Part shown: piece after piece, positions 1 through 6,444 of the stretch
How positions within the stretch are numbered: the stretch's first letter is position 1
Layout: the number at the start of each line of letters is the position of its first letter
Source of the DNA: Gallionellaceae bacterium
GTDB taxonomy: Bacteria > Pseudomonadota > Gammaproteobacteria > Burkholderiales > Gallionellaceae
Length of the DNA stretch: 6,496 nt
Reading direction: 5' to 3'
Assembly (NCBI GenBank): GCA_003151655.1
Contig: PLYB01000010.1
Location: forward strand, 1 to 6,496
Notes under the pieces: generated by a model
What the model was told of the DNA's origin: nothing
The model's database searches: none
Seen by the model: only the letters and a program-made list of their open reading frames with translations
Position numbers and translations under genes: made by a program

Positions 1-51
1 GTAGGAGCGAGCTTGCTCGCGAAGTGACCTCGCCAGCGAGCTGGCTCCTAC
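1..51. repeat. Inverted pair of REP-like palindromes (BIME-like)
   Basis: Two REP-like units face each other. The + unit reads GTAGGA, then arms GCGAGC and GCTCGC around a TT loop (7-20), then GA. The - unit, read from 51 downwards, is GTAGGA, arms GCCAGC and GCTGGC around a 2-nt loop (32-45), then GA. The outer 8 bases (1-8 and 44-51) are also perfect inverted repeats, so the whole block can fold into one long stem. A GTAG foot 5' of a small hairpin is the hallmark of REP sequences mobilised by RAYT (TnpA-REP) transposases; no RAYT gene is in the window. The window begins exactly here, so the element may be part of a larger cluster to the left. Confidence 0.85.
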
Positions 52-65
52 GATGAGGTATAGGA

Positions 66-80
66 TTCACGATTTGTGAA
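66..80. promoter_or_regulatory. Short inverted repeat upstream of the adaptor gene, possible operator
   Basis: TTCAC and GTGAA are perfect 5-base arms around a 5-base spacer, in the 63-base stretch between the REP pair and the first gene. The stretch also holds an AT-rich segment (91-102) and a TATAGG at 59-64, either of which could be part of a promoter, but no -35/-10 pair with normal spacing stands out. The repeat could be an operator half-site pair or chance. Low confidence. Confidence 0.25.
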
Positions 81-102
81 AAGCGTGGGCGTTTAAAATA
101 TT

Positions 103-108
103 AAGGAG
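103..108 (+). promoter_or_regulatory. Ribosome binding site fixing a TTG start
   Basis: AAGGAG lies 6 bases before the TTG at 115. An in-frame stop (TAA, 94-96) lies just upstream, and no ATG or GTG lies between it and the TTG. This strong Shine-Dalgarno sequence is therefore what supports initiation at TTG. Confidence 0.8.
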
Positions 109-114
109 CATCGT

Positions 115-1461
115 TTGCAACCGAATCCGCAGATAGAAACGCTAGGCAGCTTGTTGCAGATCGAACAGGATGTGCGTCAGGCGCAAAGCGAAAACGCGGT
201 CGAATTTATTGCGGTGAATGATACCTGGCGGATTTTGCATTATCGTCAGGCAGCGCTCTGGCGTATGGAGGAGGGGGGGCATCCGGCGGTGAAGCTGGTT
301 TCCGGTCTTGCCGACTTGCCGGGTGACTCTCCCTATCGTCAATGGCTGAATCAGGCGATTCGTCAGGTGGCTGGCAATGCACCCGCAGGAAAGGTTCAAG
401 TCGTTAGCGTCGATGCGCTGCCCGATGAGTTGAAAGAGGGCTGGCTGGAGTGGATGCCGATTGCGGCGGTGGTGATTGAGTTGCCTTCGCCCAACGGGAA
501 AACCGTTGGCGGTCTTTGGTTGGCGGTCGAGAATGTTCCGCATGAAGCAGAGCTGGCACTTATCGAGCGTTTGTCTTGGGTATACGGTCAGGCATTGTGG
601 GCTTGGCGACCTTTCGCGCCGGTGTGGCGCAAATGGCTGGCAGATATAAAGCAAAAAAAACATCTCAAAAAATACGGTTTGGTATGCGCAGTGGTTGCCC
701 TGTTTCCGATGCGACTTACCGTGTTGGCTCCTGCGGAAATAATCGGAAAAGATGCGAAGCTGATCGGTGCGCCGATGGACGGGGTGGTGGCCAAGTTTTT
801 TGTGAACCCGAATCAGTCGGTGAAAGTGGGCGATCTCATTTTTAGTCTGGATGATACCTCCGTACGCAATCGCAATGAGGTTGCCGATAAGTCGCGTGCG
901 GTGGCACAGGCGGATTATTTGCGTGAGACGCAAAAATCTTTTAGCGACGGGAACAGCAAGGGAGAGTTGTCTTCTTTCAAAGCGAAGTTCGAGGAAAAAG
1001 TTGCCGAGGCGCAATATACCAATGATCTTTTCGAGCGCATTCGGGTCACTGCTCCTGCGGATGGAATCGTGGTTTTTTCCGACCCGAACGATTGGGTGGG
1101 CAAGCCGGTACAAACAGGCGAGCGCATTGTGCAACTCGCCGATCCGCAGCATGTGCAAATTGCCATTAACTTACCTGTCGATGATGCGCTGAATCTCGAA
1201 ACGGGAGCCAGGGTCAAGCTCTATCTGAACATTTCCCCGTTGGACACAGTGGTGGGCGAATTAACTCAGGCTAGCTACGAACCTGCGCCGGTAGCCGAAG
1301 GTTTTGTTGCCTATCGTCTTAGAGCCGATCTGGCTGCGGACGAAACTCCGCCGCGAATCGGCCTCAAGGGAACGGCAAAAATTTACGGCTCGTGGGCGCC
1401 GTTTATTTATCATATTCTGCGAAAACCTCTTTCTGCAACGAGACGGTATCTTGGGGTTTAA
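115..1461 (+). CDS. HlyD-family periplasmic adaptor with GAF-like N-terminal region
   Basis: A 448-residue membrane-fusion/adaptor protein. Residues about 20-170 form a soluble region resembling the GAF-like domain of some HlyD-type adaptors. A basic stretch (KKHLKK, about 181-186) precedes one membrane segment (about 187-206), so the GAF-like part should be cytoplasmic and the rest periplasmic. A split biotinyl-lipoyl-like domain follows: first half about 213-247 (GAPMDGVV, then VKVGDLIFSLDD), second half about 310-345 (RVTAPADGIVVF), separated by a short helical hairpin of about 60 residues. A beta-barrel-like region with NLETGARVKLYL and a C-terminal IGLKGTAKIYG segment completes the adaptor. 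Such proteins bridge an inner-membrane component to a TolC-like channel. The partner is probably the M50/HlyD protein downstream, 213 bases away. The cargo is unknown. The start is TTG, chosen for its RBS. The family call is firm; the GAF call is from pattern and is less sure. Confidence 0.85.
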   Translation: MQPNPQIETLGSLLQIEQDVRQAQSENAVEFIAVNDTWRILHYRQAALWRMEEGGHPAVKLVSGLADLPGDSPYRQWLNQAIRQVAGNAPAGKVQVVSVDALPDELKEGWLEWMPIAAVVIELPSPNGKTVGGLWLAVENVPHEAELALIERLSWVYGQALWAWRPFAPVWRKWLADIKQKKHLKKYGLVCAVVALFPMRLTVLAPAEIIGKDAKLIGAPMDGVVAKFFVNPNQSVKVGDLIFSLDDTSVRNRNEVADKSRAVAQADYLRETQKSFSDGNSKGELSSFKAKFEEKVAEAQYTNDLFERIRVTAPADGIVVFSDPNDWVGKPVQTGERIVQLADPQHVQIAINLPVDDALNLETGARVKLYLNISPLDTVVGELTQASYEPAPVAEGFVAYRLRADLAADETPPRIGLKGTAKIYGSWAPFIYHILRKPLSATRRYLGV

Positions 1462-1502
1462 TAGTATTTGCATTAAGTGCTGGAGCGTGCCACTGACCGC
1501 TA

Positions 1503-1563
1503 TCGCCCGATAAATCGGCCTCCTACAGGGAGCGCTGTTGTAGGAGCTAGATTTATCTAGCGA
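1503..1563. repeat. Second inverted pair of REP-like palindromes between the two transport genes
   Basis: The - unit, read from 1526 to 1503, is GTAGGA, arms GGCCGAT and ATCGGGC (one mismatch) around TT, then GA. The + unit (1540-1563) is GTAGGA, perfect 7-base arms GCTAGAT and ATCTAGC around TT, then GA. The feet (TCCTACA at 1521-1527 and TGTAGGA at 1539-1545) face each other across 11 bases. The foot and flanking GA match the pair at 1-51, but the stems differ with compensating changes. The element lies in the 213-base gap (1462-1674) between the adaptor and M50 genes, where it could stabilise or separate their mRNA segments. The rest of that gap shows no convincing promoter, terminator or gene. 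Confidence 0.8.
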
Positions 1564-1674
1564 TTTGAGGCTATAACATTGCTCTGAGAGCGTAAATCTG
1601 TTCCTGATTAACCACGAAGTTATTGGACAACCAACCAACACCAATTGCGGACATCGCCAAATTTATTAGAACCC

Positions 1675-3804
1675 ATGCAGCTTTCATCTCCCCTCGACCG
1701 TGTAACTCTTCCCGCACTGCGCGAGGACATCTCGCTGCAACCCGCCGCGCCCGGCAGGGACGGTGCGCCGCATTGGGATCTTTACGATCCGGTGCGGAAC
1801 AGTTTTTTTCGCATTGGCTGGTTGGAATTTGAAATGCTTTCCCGCTGGCACGAGGGAATGCAGGCGGAAGATTTGTGTGCGGCGGTGGGGGCGGAGACAC
1901 CGCTGACTATCGAGAAAGAGGATGTGGTTTCGCTGATCATGTTCTTGCAGAATAGCGAGCTGCTGCGGACGGCTTATGCCGGCCAGCGCGGGATGTTGCA
2001 GAAGATGTCGGCGAGACGCAAGCTTTCAGCTTGGCAATGGATGTTGCATCACTATTTGTTTATCCGCATTCCATTGCTTAAGCCGGAAGCTTTCTTGACG
2101 CGAACGCTGCCTTATCTTGAGTTTATTTTTCGTCCTTCATTTTTCTTGTGGGTGGGCGCGTTTTCGGTTATCGGGATTATTCGGGTGGTCGATCAGTGGG
2201 CCGAGTTTTCCAGAACATTTCTGTACTTTTTCTCCTGGGAGGGGATGGTTTATTACGGTCTGGCCTTGGCGCTGACGAAGTCTTTCCACGAAGCGGCGCA
2301 TGCTTATACGGCCACGCGTTACGGGCTGCGGGTACCAACCATGGGTATTGCGTTCATGTTGCTGATGCCGCTTTTGTACACCGATACTTCCGAAGGTTGG
2401 AAACTTAAAACACGCAAAGCCAGGTTGGCTATAGATGGTGCCGGGGTGGTGGCGGAACTATGTTTGGCCGGAATGGCGGCTTTGTTGTGGAGCTTTTTGC
2501 CGGAAGGGCCGCTCAAGAGCGCGGCTTATGTGTTGGCTGCGGTAACGCTGGTTTCAACGCTGGGTATTAACCTGAATCCCTTTATGCGCTTCGATGGCTA
2601 CTATTTGCTGATGGATGCTGTTGATGTTCCCAATTTGCAAAACAGAAGTTTTGCTTTTGGTCGTTGGCAATTGCGTCAGTGGCTGTTGGGTATGAAGGAA
2701 GAAATTCCCGAACCGGAATTTGAGTCCCGCAAAAATTTGCTGTTGCTATATGCGTATTCGACCTGGATTTACCGGCTGATTTTGTTCACCGGTATCGCGG
2801 TGGTAGTTTATTATTTTTTCTTCAAGGCCGCCGGGATTATTCTGTTCGCCGTCGAAATCGGCTGGTTTGTGGCGTTGCCGATTTGGAAGGAAATCAGCAT
2901 ATGGTGGTCGCAAAGGAATAAATGGCAGGGCAATGCGGTTGCGCGGCGTAGCGGTGTATTGGCGCTGATTTTATTGTTTATGCTGGCGTTGCCGTGGCGC
3001 ACCGAGATTAGCGGGGAGGGCTATTGGCAGGCCGATCCTTATACACGTATCTATCCGCCGACTTCTGCAAGTCTGAGTAAGACGCTGGTCAGCGAGGGGC
3101 AGGCGGTGCATAAGGGAGATGTTCTCTTTGTGCTCGAATCGCCTTCTACCGATTGGCAACTCAATGCTGCACAGGAACGGATTACCGGTATCAAATCACA
3201 ACTGGCCGGGACGGTAGATTCGGCCAGTTTGCTCGAAAAAAAGCTGGCACTGGAACAGCAATTGGCCGAGGCAGAGGCCGAACTCGCCTCGCATAGCGAA
3301 GACAATCACCGGCTGCAAATCGTTGCGCCGCACGAAGGTATCTTCCGCGATTTGGATAACGGGCTTTATCCGGGGGCATGGTTGGGGGTGAGCAGAATGC
3401 TCGGTTTGGTGGTGGGCAAAGAAGATGCTTACGCGCAAGTGTTCGTCAATGAATCCAATGTCGGCAGAATTTCAATAGGCGCACATGCAAAAATATTGAC
3501 GCGCGCAACGGATGCCTCATCGTTTGCGGCGGTGGTGGTCGGCATAGATAAAACTGCGACTATTTCGTTACCTCAAGCAATGCTGGCCTCTCCTTACGGT
3601 GGCCCCATCGCGGCTCATGCGGGCCCGAAAGGTGAAATGACTGCACATGAGTCGCTTTATCGCGTTACGCTTAAAACCGAAGGGATGCCAAATACGCGAC
3701 AACTGACTCCGGTCAGTGCGCGTATCGATTCCGAGCGTAGTAGTTTCCTGATGGATGTCTTCAGAAAGGTCACAGGGTTGTTTATTAAGGAAAGCGGTTT
3801 TTGA
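1675..3804 (+). CDS. M50 (site-2 protease-like) membrane protein with PqqD-like N-terminus and HlyD-like C-terminus
   Basis: 709 residues from the ATG at 1675. A TTG at 1645 would add 10 residues but has no ribosome binding site; the site before the ATG is also weak. Residues about 28-105 resemble a PqqD-like winged-helix domain (DLYDPVRNSFFRIGWLEFE). A polytopic part follows, with membrane segments near 155-172, 183-203, 220-238, 256-276, 283-300, 363-404 (probably two) and 426-441. HEAAH at 205-209 is the zinc-binding HEXXH, and N301-P302 followed by FDG (306-308) is the matching M50 motif, so the metal site looks intact. After the last membrane segment comes a periplasmic adaptor-like part: lipoyl-like half (about 455-490), helical hairpin (about 493-547), second half with IVAPHEGIF (549-557), then a beta-rich tail. 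Proteins of this build are found beside HlyD adaptors and TolC-like genes, and YydH-type relatives occur in peptide-export loci. Whether this one cleaves a substrate or only acts in transport is not known. Confidence 0.85.
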   Translation: MQLSSPLDRVTLPALREDISLQPAAPGRDGAPHWDLYDPVRNSFFRIGWLEFEMLSRWHEGMQAEDLCAAVGAETPLTIEKEDVVSLIMFLQNSELLRTAYAGQRGMLQKMSARRKLSAWQWMLHHYLFIRIPLLKPEAFLTRTLPYLEFIFRPSFFLWVGAFSVIGIIRVVDQWAEFSRTFLYFFSWEGMVYYGLALALTKSFHEAAHAYTATRYGLRVPTMGIAFMLLMPLLYTDTSEGWKLKTRKARLAIDGAGVVAELCLAGMAALLWSFLPEGPLKSAAYVLAAVTLVSTLGINLNPFMRFDGYYLLMDAVDVPNLQNRSFAFGRWQLRQWLLGMKEEIPEPEFESRKNLLLLYAYSTWIYRLILFTGIAVVVYYFFFKAAGIILFAVEIGWFVALPIWKEISIWWSQRNKWQGNAVARRSGVLALILLFMLALPWRTEISGEGYWQADPYTRIYPPTSASLSKTLVSEGQAVHKGDVLFVLESPSTDWQLNAAQERITGIKSQLAGTVDSASLLEKKLALEQQLAEAEAELASHSEDNHRLQIVAPHEGIFRDLDNGLYPGAWLGVSRMLGLVVGKEDAYAQVFVNESNVGRISIGAHAKILTRATDASSFAAVVVGIDKTATISLPQAMLASPYGGPIAAHAGPKGEMTAHESLYRVTLKTEGMPNTRQLTPVSARIDSERSSFLMDVFRKVTGLFIKESGF

Positions 3805-3875
3805 TATTGAGTTTGCTGTAACAGACCTTTTTAAGTGCACGATTTTGGTCGCAACCCCATTTCGAAAAGGTGGAG

Positions 3876-3904
3876 TTGCTTGTATTTCACCCCATGATTA
3901 TAGA
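3876..3904 (+). promoter_or_regulatory. Candidate sigma-70 promoter for the coiled-coil gene
   Basis: TTGCTT (3876-3881) and TATAGA (3899-3904) are separated by exactly 17 bases in the 202-base gap between the M50 gene and the coiled-coil gene. Transcription would begin near 3911 and leave a leader of about 95 bases. The match to consensus is partial (3 of 6 and 4 of 6), but the spacing is ideal. The leader holds a small inverted repeat (AGCCA 3970-3974, TGGCT 3981-3985). No intrinsic terminator is visible after the M50 gene, so read-through is also possible. Confidence 0.35.
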
Positions 3905-3996
3905 AATAGCCCTGTTTTCCGCCTTTATTCGATCCTTATCAAAAGTCTCAAAATGTTACCTTAGCGTCAAGCCAGCGTATTGGCTATAACGCAAAC

Positions 3997-4000
3997 GAGG
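3997..4000 (+). promoter_or_regulatory. Ribosome binding site of the coiled-coil gene
   Basis: GAGG ends 6 bases before the ATG at 4007, within CGAGGT. This supports the ATG as the start and gives a protein that begins MSAQKKIR without a signal peptide. Confidence 0.65.
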
Positions 4001-4006
4001 TAGAAC

Positions 4007-6427
4007 ATGTCAGCTCAAAAGAAAATTCGTTTAGTGACCGATGAAAATCGTGCCGAATCTGAGGCCATCCAGGAAACACGTGGTCGTATGGAGGCCGAAA
4101 TCGAGGCGCAACTTGCGGCGCAAGCCCGCACACGTGCCGAGGCACATGCGCGTGCCATTGCCAATGGCAAGGTGAGACAAGAAAACGAATTGGCTGAACA
4201 GATCGAATTGCGTAGTAAATCCGAATCACAATTGGTTGCCGAGGTGCAGTCGCGCTTGCAGTTGGAGCGCGAATTAACCGAGTCGGCCCATGCAAAATTG
4301 AAAGCAGAACAACTGTTGACTGAGGCTGTGGAAGCCAAGCTGGCAGTGGAAAGACGTGCACAAGCCGAGCTTGAGCAACGTTTGTCCGAAGAGCTGCACG
4401 TGAGCACAACTATCGAAGCGCGGGCCAATCTGGATCATGAGATGGCGCTGCTGGCGCAACAGAAAGCGCACAGCGAAGCTCAACTCGCGAAAGCATCAAA
4501 AGAAAAACTCAAGGCCGAAAAAGAAGTTCTGGCACTGGTGAATGCCAAGCTCATGGCCGAAAAAGCTGCGCTGGAAGCGAATCAGGCACGTTCCCGTGCC
4601 GAGACTGTGGCCACCTCTGAAACTCAGGCACGTGTTGCGGCAGCTCTTGAAGCGGAACGCATCGAACTGGCACGCGCAGAAGAAGAGCGCAAAGTTACCG
4701 AAAGCATTGAACTGCGTGCAAGAGCCGAACAGCAAGCTCAAGCCGAGGCCGGTGCCCGTGTTGCAGCCGAATTGCAATTGGCCGAAGTAGGGAAGGCCGC
4801 TATCCAGAAAGAACAAGAGAGCCGCATCGCGGTTGAACGCAAGTTGCAAGCCGAGCAGGTTATGCTGGAATTGTTGAATGAGCGTGTTGAGCACGAACAA
4901 ACTGCGGCAAAAGAACGTGAAGCCGCAAATGTGTTGCTGAAAGAGGCAGAGGTTGAAGCACGCAATCATCTCGCCGCTGAAATGCAAACAAGACAAGCAG
5001 CAGAAGCCAAAGTGCAGGCAGAGCGCGATTTGACCGATGCGGCACGTATTCGCGCCGATGCGGAGATGCGTGCAGCACATGCTATTGAATTGCAACTTCA
5101 GGCAGAAGCCGATGCGATTCAAGCCGCTGAAAAGACCGCCGAAGTAGCGTTGTATGCGAAGCAACTGGCTGAAGAAAATGCCGCAATGGATGCCCAATTG
5201 TTGAAAGACGAACAATTGCTCATGCAAACAGAAATGCTTTCCGGTCAAGATGTTAGCAATCGGCTGGATGCGATTAATGAGCGCATCCAGTTGGCCGAAG
5301 AGCGCCGTAATTTATTGCTGGCAGAGTATATGGTTGAGGCAGAAAGATTGGAGGCCGATAGCGCGCTTACCAATGTTAGCCGTCAACGTGTCGAAGCCGA
5401 GCAAAGTGCGGCAGAAGCTGTGCAGCGTCGTATCGTTTTGGAAGAGGCCGCAGAACGTGCGGCAATAGAAAAAATTGCGTTGGAGAATAAAGCAGCTACG
5501 GATATTGCGTTACGCATGGATGCCGAGCTGCGTGCAATTGAAGCAGATAAGATTCGAGTCAATATTGAGCAGCGTGCTCAGGAAGCCGCCGCCGCCAGCT
5601 TGGTAGCCGCACAGGCAGCGATAGCAGTTGCTAAATCACGAGAAGATTATGAGCTGCGCGCTTTAAATATGAGCAAGATGCGTGTTGAAGCTGACGCGCG
5701 TGCTGCGAAGGCGGGCGAGGAAGCATTGCAGGCGGAATCTCGTGCGACCGTGTTGGCACGCCAACGTGTTGAAGCAGCGAAAAAAGCCAAAGAATTAGCC
5801 GAGGCAAGTGCCAAGGAAGAGTTGCAGCAGCTTGAAATTGAACAGCATAAAGTGATTGTGGAAACGCGCGCCAACAAAGTTATTGCAGAAAGATTGGAAG
5901 CCGAGCGTCGTCGTGTGGCTGAAACTGAAGCCCGCATTGCGATGGAGTTAAAAGAAGCCGAAGCGGCTCGCCAACTTAATATGGCGGAAATGCTGGCTAA
6001 GGAAGCTGCGAATGAAAAATTGCTCGCTTGCGAAGAAACCCTCAGCGCCATGATTGCTCGCGAAGAACTTGATCGTAAACTGACTGAAGTTGAGCGTTTG
6101 GATCTTCAGCGTCTCAATTCCGAGATAGAGACCGGTCAGCTTATAAGCAAATTGCGCAAAACCAGTTTTATCAGCCGAGTATCGCAGGTCGCCCTGGCCG
6201 CTTCGTTGGTATTTAGCTTGAATTTCATGCTGACCGGGGAAAATTCGGTTGCGGTTACCGCTAATGTTGCTCCGGTAGTTGTGGCGGATGCGGCGGTTAT
6301 TAAGGCACCGGTTGCCCCTGTTGTGCTGACCAGCTTCAAGATGGCAACAGAATTGGGAAGCCTTAAGGTTTCGTCAGAACATGCGCAAATTTCGTCTGAG
6401 CATGCAAAAGATTTAGCAATAAATTAA
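4007..6427 (+). CDS. Giant helical-repeat (coiled-coil) protein with C-terminal membrane anchor, unknown function
   Basis: 806 residues, rich in Ala, Glu, Arg, Lys, Gln and Leu, with almost no Gly or Pro before residue 740. I do not recognise a named family. After a basic 8-residue head, residues 9-694 divide into 49 uninterrupted units of 14 residues. The loose consensus is three variable residues, Ala, Lys/Arg, Leu/Val/Ala, any, Ala, Glu, then five helix-formers; AVEAKLAVERRAQA and AAEAKVQAERDLTD are typical. This predicts a continuous helix or coiled coil about 100 nm long. A basic stretch (KLRKTSFISR, 715-724) precedes one hydrophobic segment (about 725-743) and a Val/Ala/Pro-rich tail (745-806), ending in a tandem SSEHAQI, SSEHAKD. 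Lack of a signal peptide and positive-inside charge suggest N-in, C-out: a cytoplasmic rod tethered to the inner membrane. It could be a scaffold, spacer or filament-forming protein, or a TolA-like spanner of reversed order. Secreted cargo of the upstream pair is possible but less likely given the membrane segment. It follows the M50 gene by 202 bases with its own candidate promoter and terminator. Confidence 0.85.
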   Translation: MSAQKKIRLVTDENRAESEAIQETRGRMEAEIEAQLAAQARTRAEAHARAIANGKVRQENELAEQIELRSKSESQLVAEVQSRLQLERELTESAHAKLKAEQLLTEAVEAKLAVERRAQAELEQRLSEELHVSTTIEARANLDHEMALLAQQKAHSEAQLAKASKEKLKAEKEVLALVNAKLMAEKAALEANQARSRAETVATSETQARVAAALEAERIELARAEEERKVTESIELRARAEQQAQAEAGARVAAELQLAEVGKAAIQKEQESRIAVERKLQAEQVMLELLNERVEHEQTAAKEREAANVLLKEAEVEARNHLAAEMQTRQAAEAKVQAERDLTDAARIRADAEMRAAHAIELQLQAEADAIQAAEKTAEVALYAKQLAEENAAMDAQLLKDEQLLMQTEMLSGQDVSNRLDAINERIQLAEERRNLLLAEYMVEAERLEADSALTNVSRQRVEAEQSAAEAVQRRIVLEEAAERAAIEKIALENKAATDIALRMDAELRAIEADKIRVNIEQRAQEAAAASLVAAQAAIAVAKSREDYELRALNMSKMRVEADARAAKAGEEALQAESRATVLARQRVEAAKKAKELAEASAKEELQQLEIEQHKVIVETRANKVIAERLEAERRRVAETEARIAMELKEAEAARQLNMAEMLAKEAANEKLLACEETLSAMIAREELDRKLTEVERLDLQRLNSEIETGQLISKLRKTSFISRVSQVALAASLVFSLNFMLTGENSVAVTANVAPVVVADAAVIKAPVAPVVLTSFKMATELGSLKVSSEHAQISSEHAKDLAIN
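4031..6088 (+). repeat. Coding 42-bp periodic repeat: 49 in-phase 14-residue units
   Basis: Cutting the protein every 14 residues from residue 9 keeps the same register to residue 694. Unit position 5 is Lys/Arg in 37 of 49 units, and position 9 is Glu in 36 and Asp in 5 more. Ala is common at positions 4 and 8. The units are highly diverged in sequence (for example SAHAKLKAEQLLTE, LVNAKLMAEKAALE, VIAERLEAERRRVA), so the repeat is held in phase by selection or ancient duplication, not by recent copying. The pattern is weakest in units 26-32 (residues about 359-456). Counts were made by eye from the translated sequence. Confidence 0.8.
6371..6412 (+). repeat. Tandem 21-bp duplication at the protein's C-terminus
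   Basis: Two adjacent 21-base copies (6371-6391 and 6392-6412) match at 15 positions and encode SSEHAQI and SSEHAKD, residues 789-802, four residues before the stop. They lie in the predicted periplasmic tail, outside the 14-residue repeat, and have a 7-residue period. Confidence 0.6.
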
Positions 6428-6444
6428 GTATCGGCTTGGTTGCT

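Noticed and set aside
1..51. CRISPR repeat or intrinsic terminator
   Set aside because: There are only two facing units with no spacers and no T-run. The GTAG foot and the head-to-head layout fit REP units.
142..1158. Long open frame (338 codons) on the - strand
   Set aside because: It lies wholly opposite the adaptor gene, whose product has clear family features. The antisense product is rich in His, Arg and Cys with no recognisable domain, so it is a shadow.
1645..1674. TTG at 1645 as start of the M50 gene
   Set aside because: No Shine-Dalgarno sequence precedes it, and the first 10 residues do not resemble the expected N-terminus. The ATG at 1675 gives a start that leads directly into the LPALRED region.
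3755..3964. Small + strand open frame (69 codons) spanning the end of the M50 gene and the gap
   Set aside because: About 50 bases overlap the M50 gene in another frame, there is no ribosome binding site, and the product has no recognisable feature. The gap is better explained as promoter and leader.
4496..5248. Open frame of 250 codons on the - strand opposite the coiled-coil gene
   Set aside because: The repetitive Ala/Glu/Gln codons of the sense strand avoid creating antisense stops. The Phe/Cys/Leu/Gln-rich product is what that codon use yields when read backwards.
5647..6051. Ser/Ala-rich open frame on the - strand (134 codons)
   Set aside because: It has the same origin: it is the antisense reading of the Ala/Glu repeat, low complexity, with no independent support.
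4007..6427. Secreted RTX-type adhesin or toxin as cargo of the adaptor pair
   Set aside because: There are no Gly/Asp-rich nonapeptides and no Ig-like repeats. The protein is an all-helical rod with a membrane segment, unlike known type I secretion substrates.
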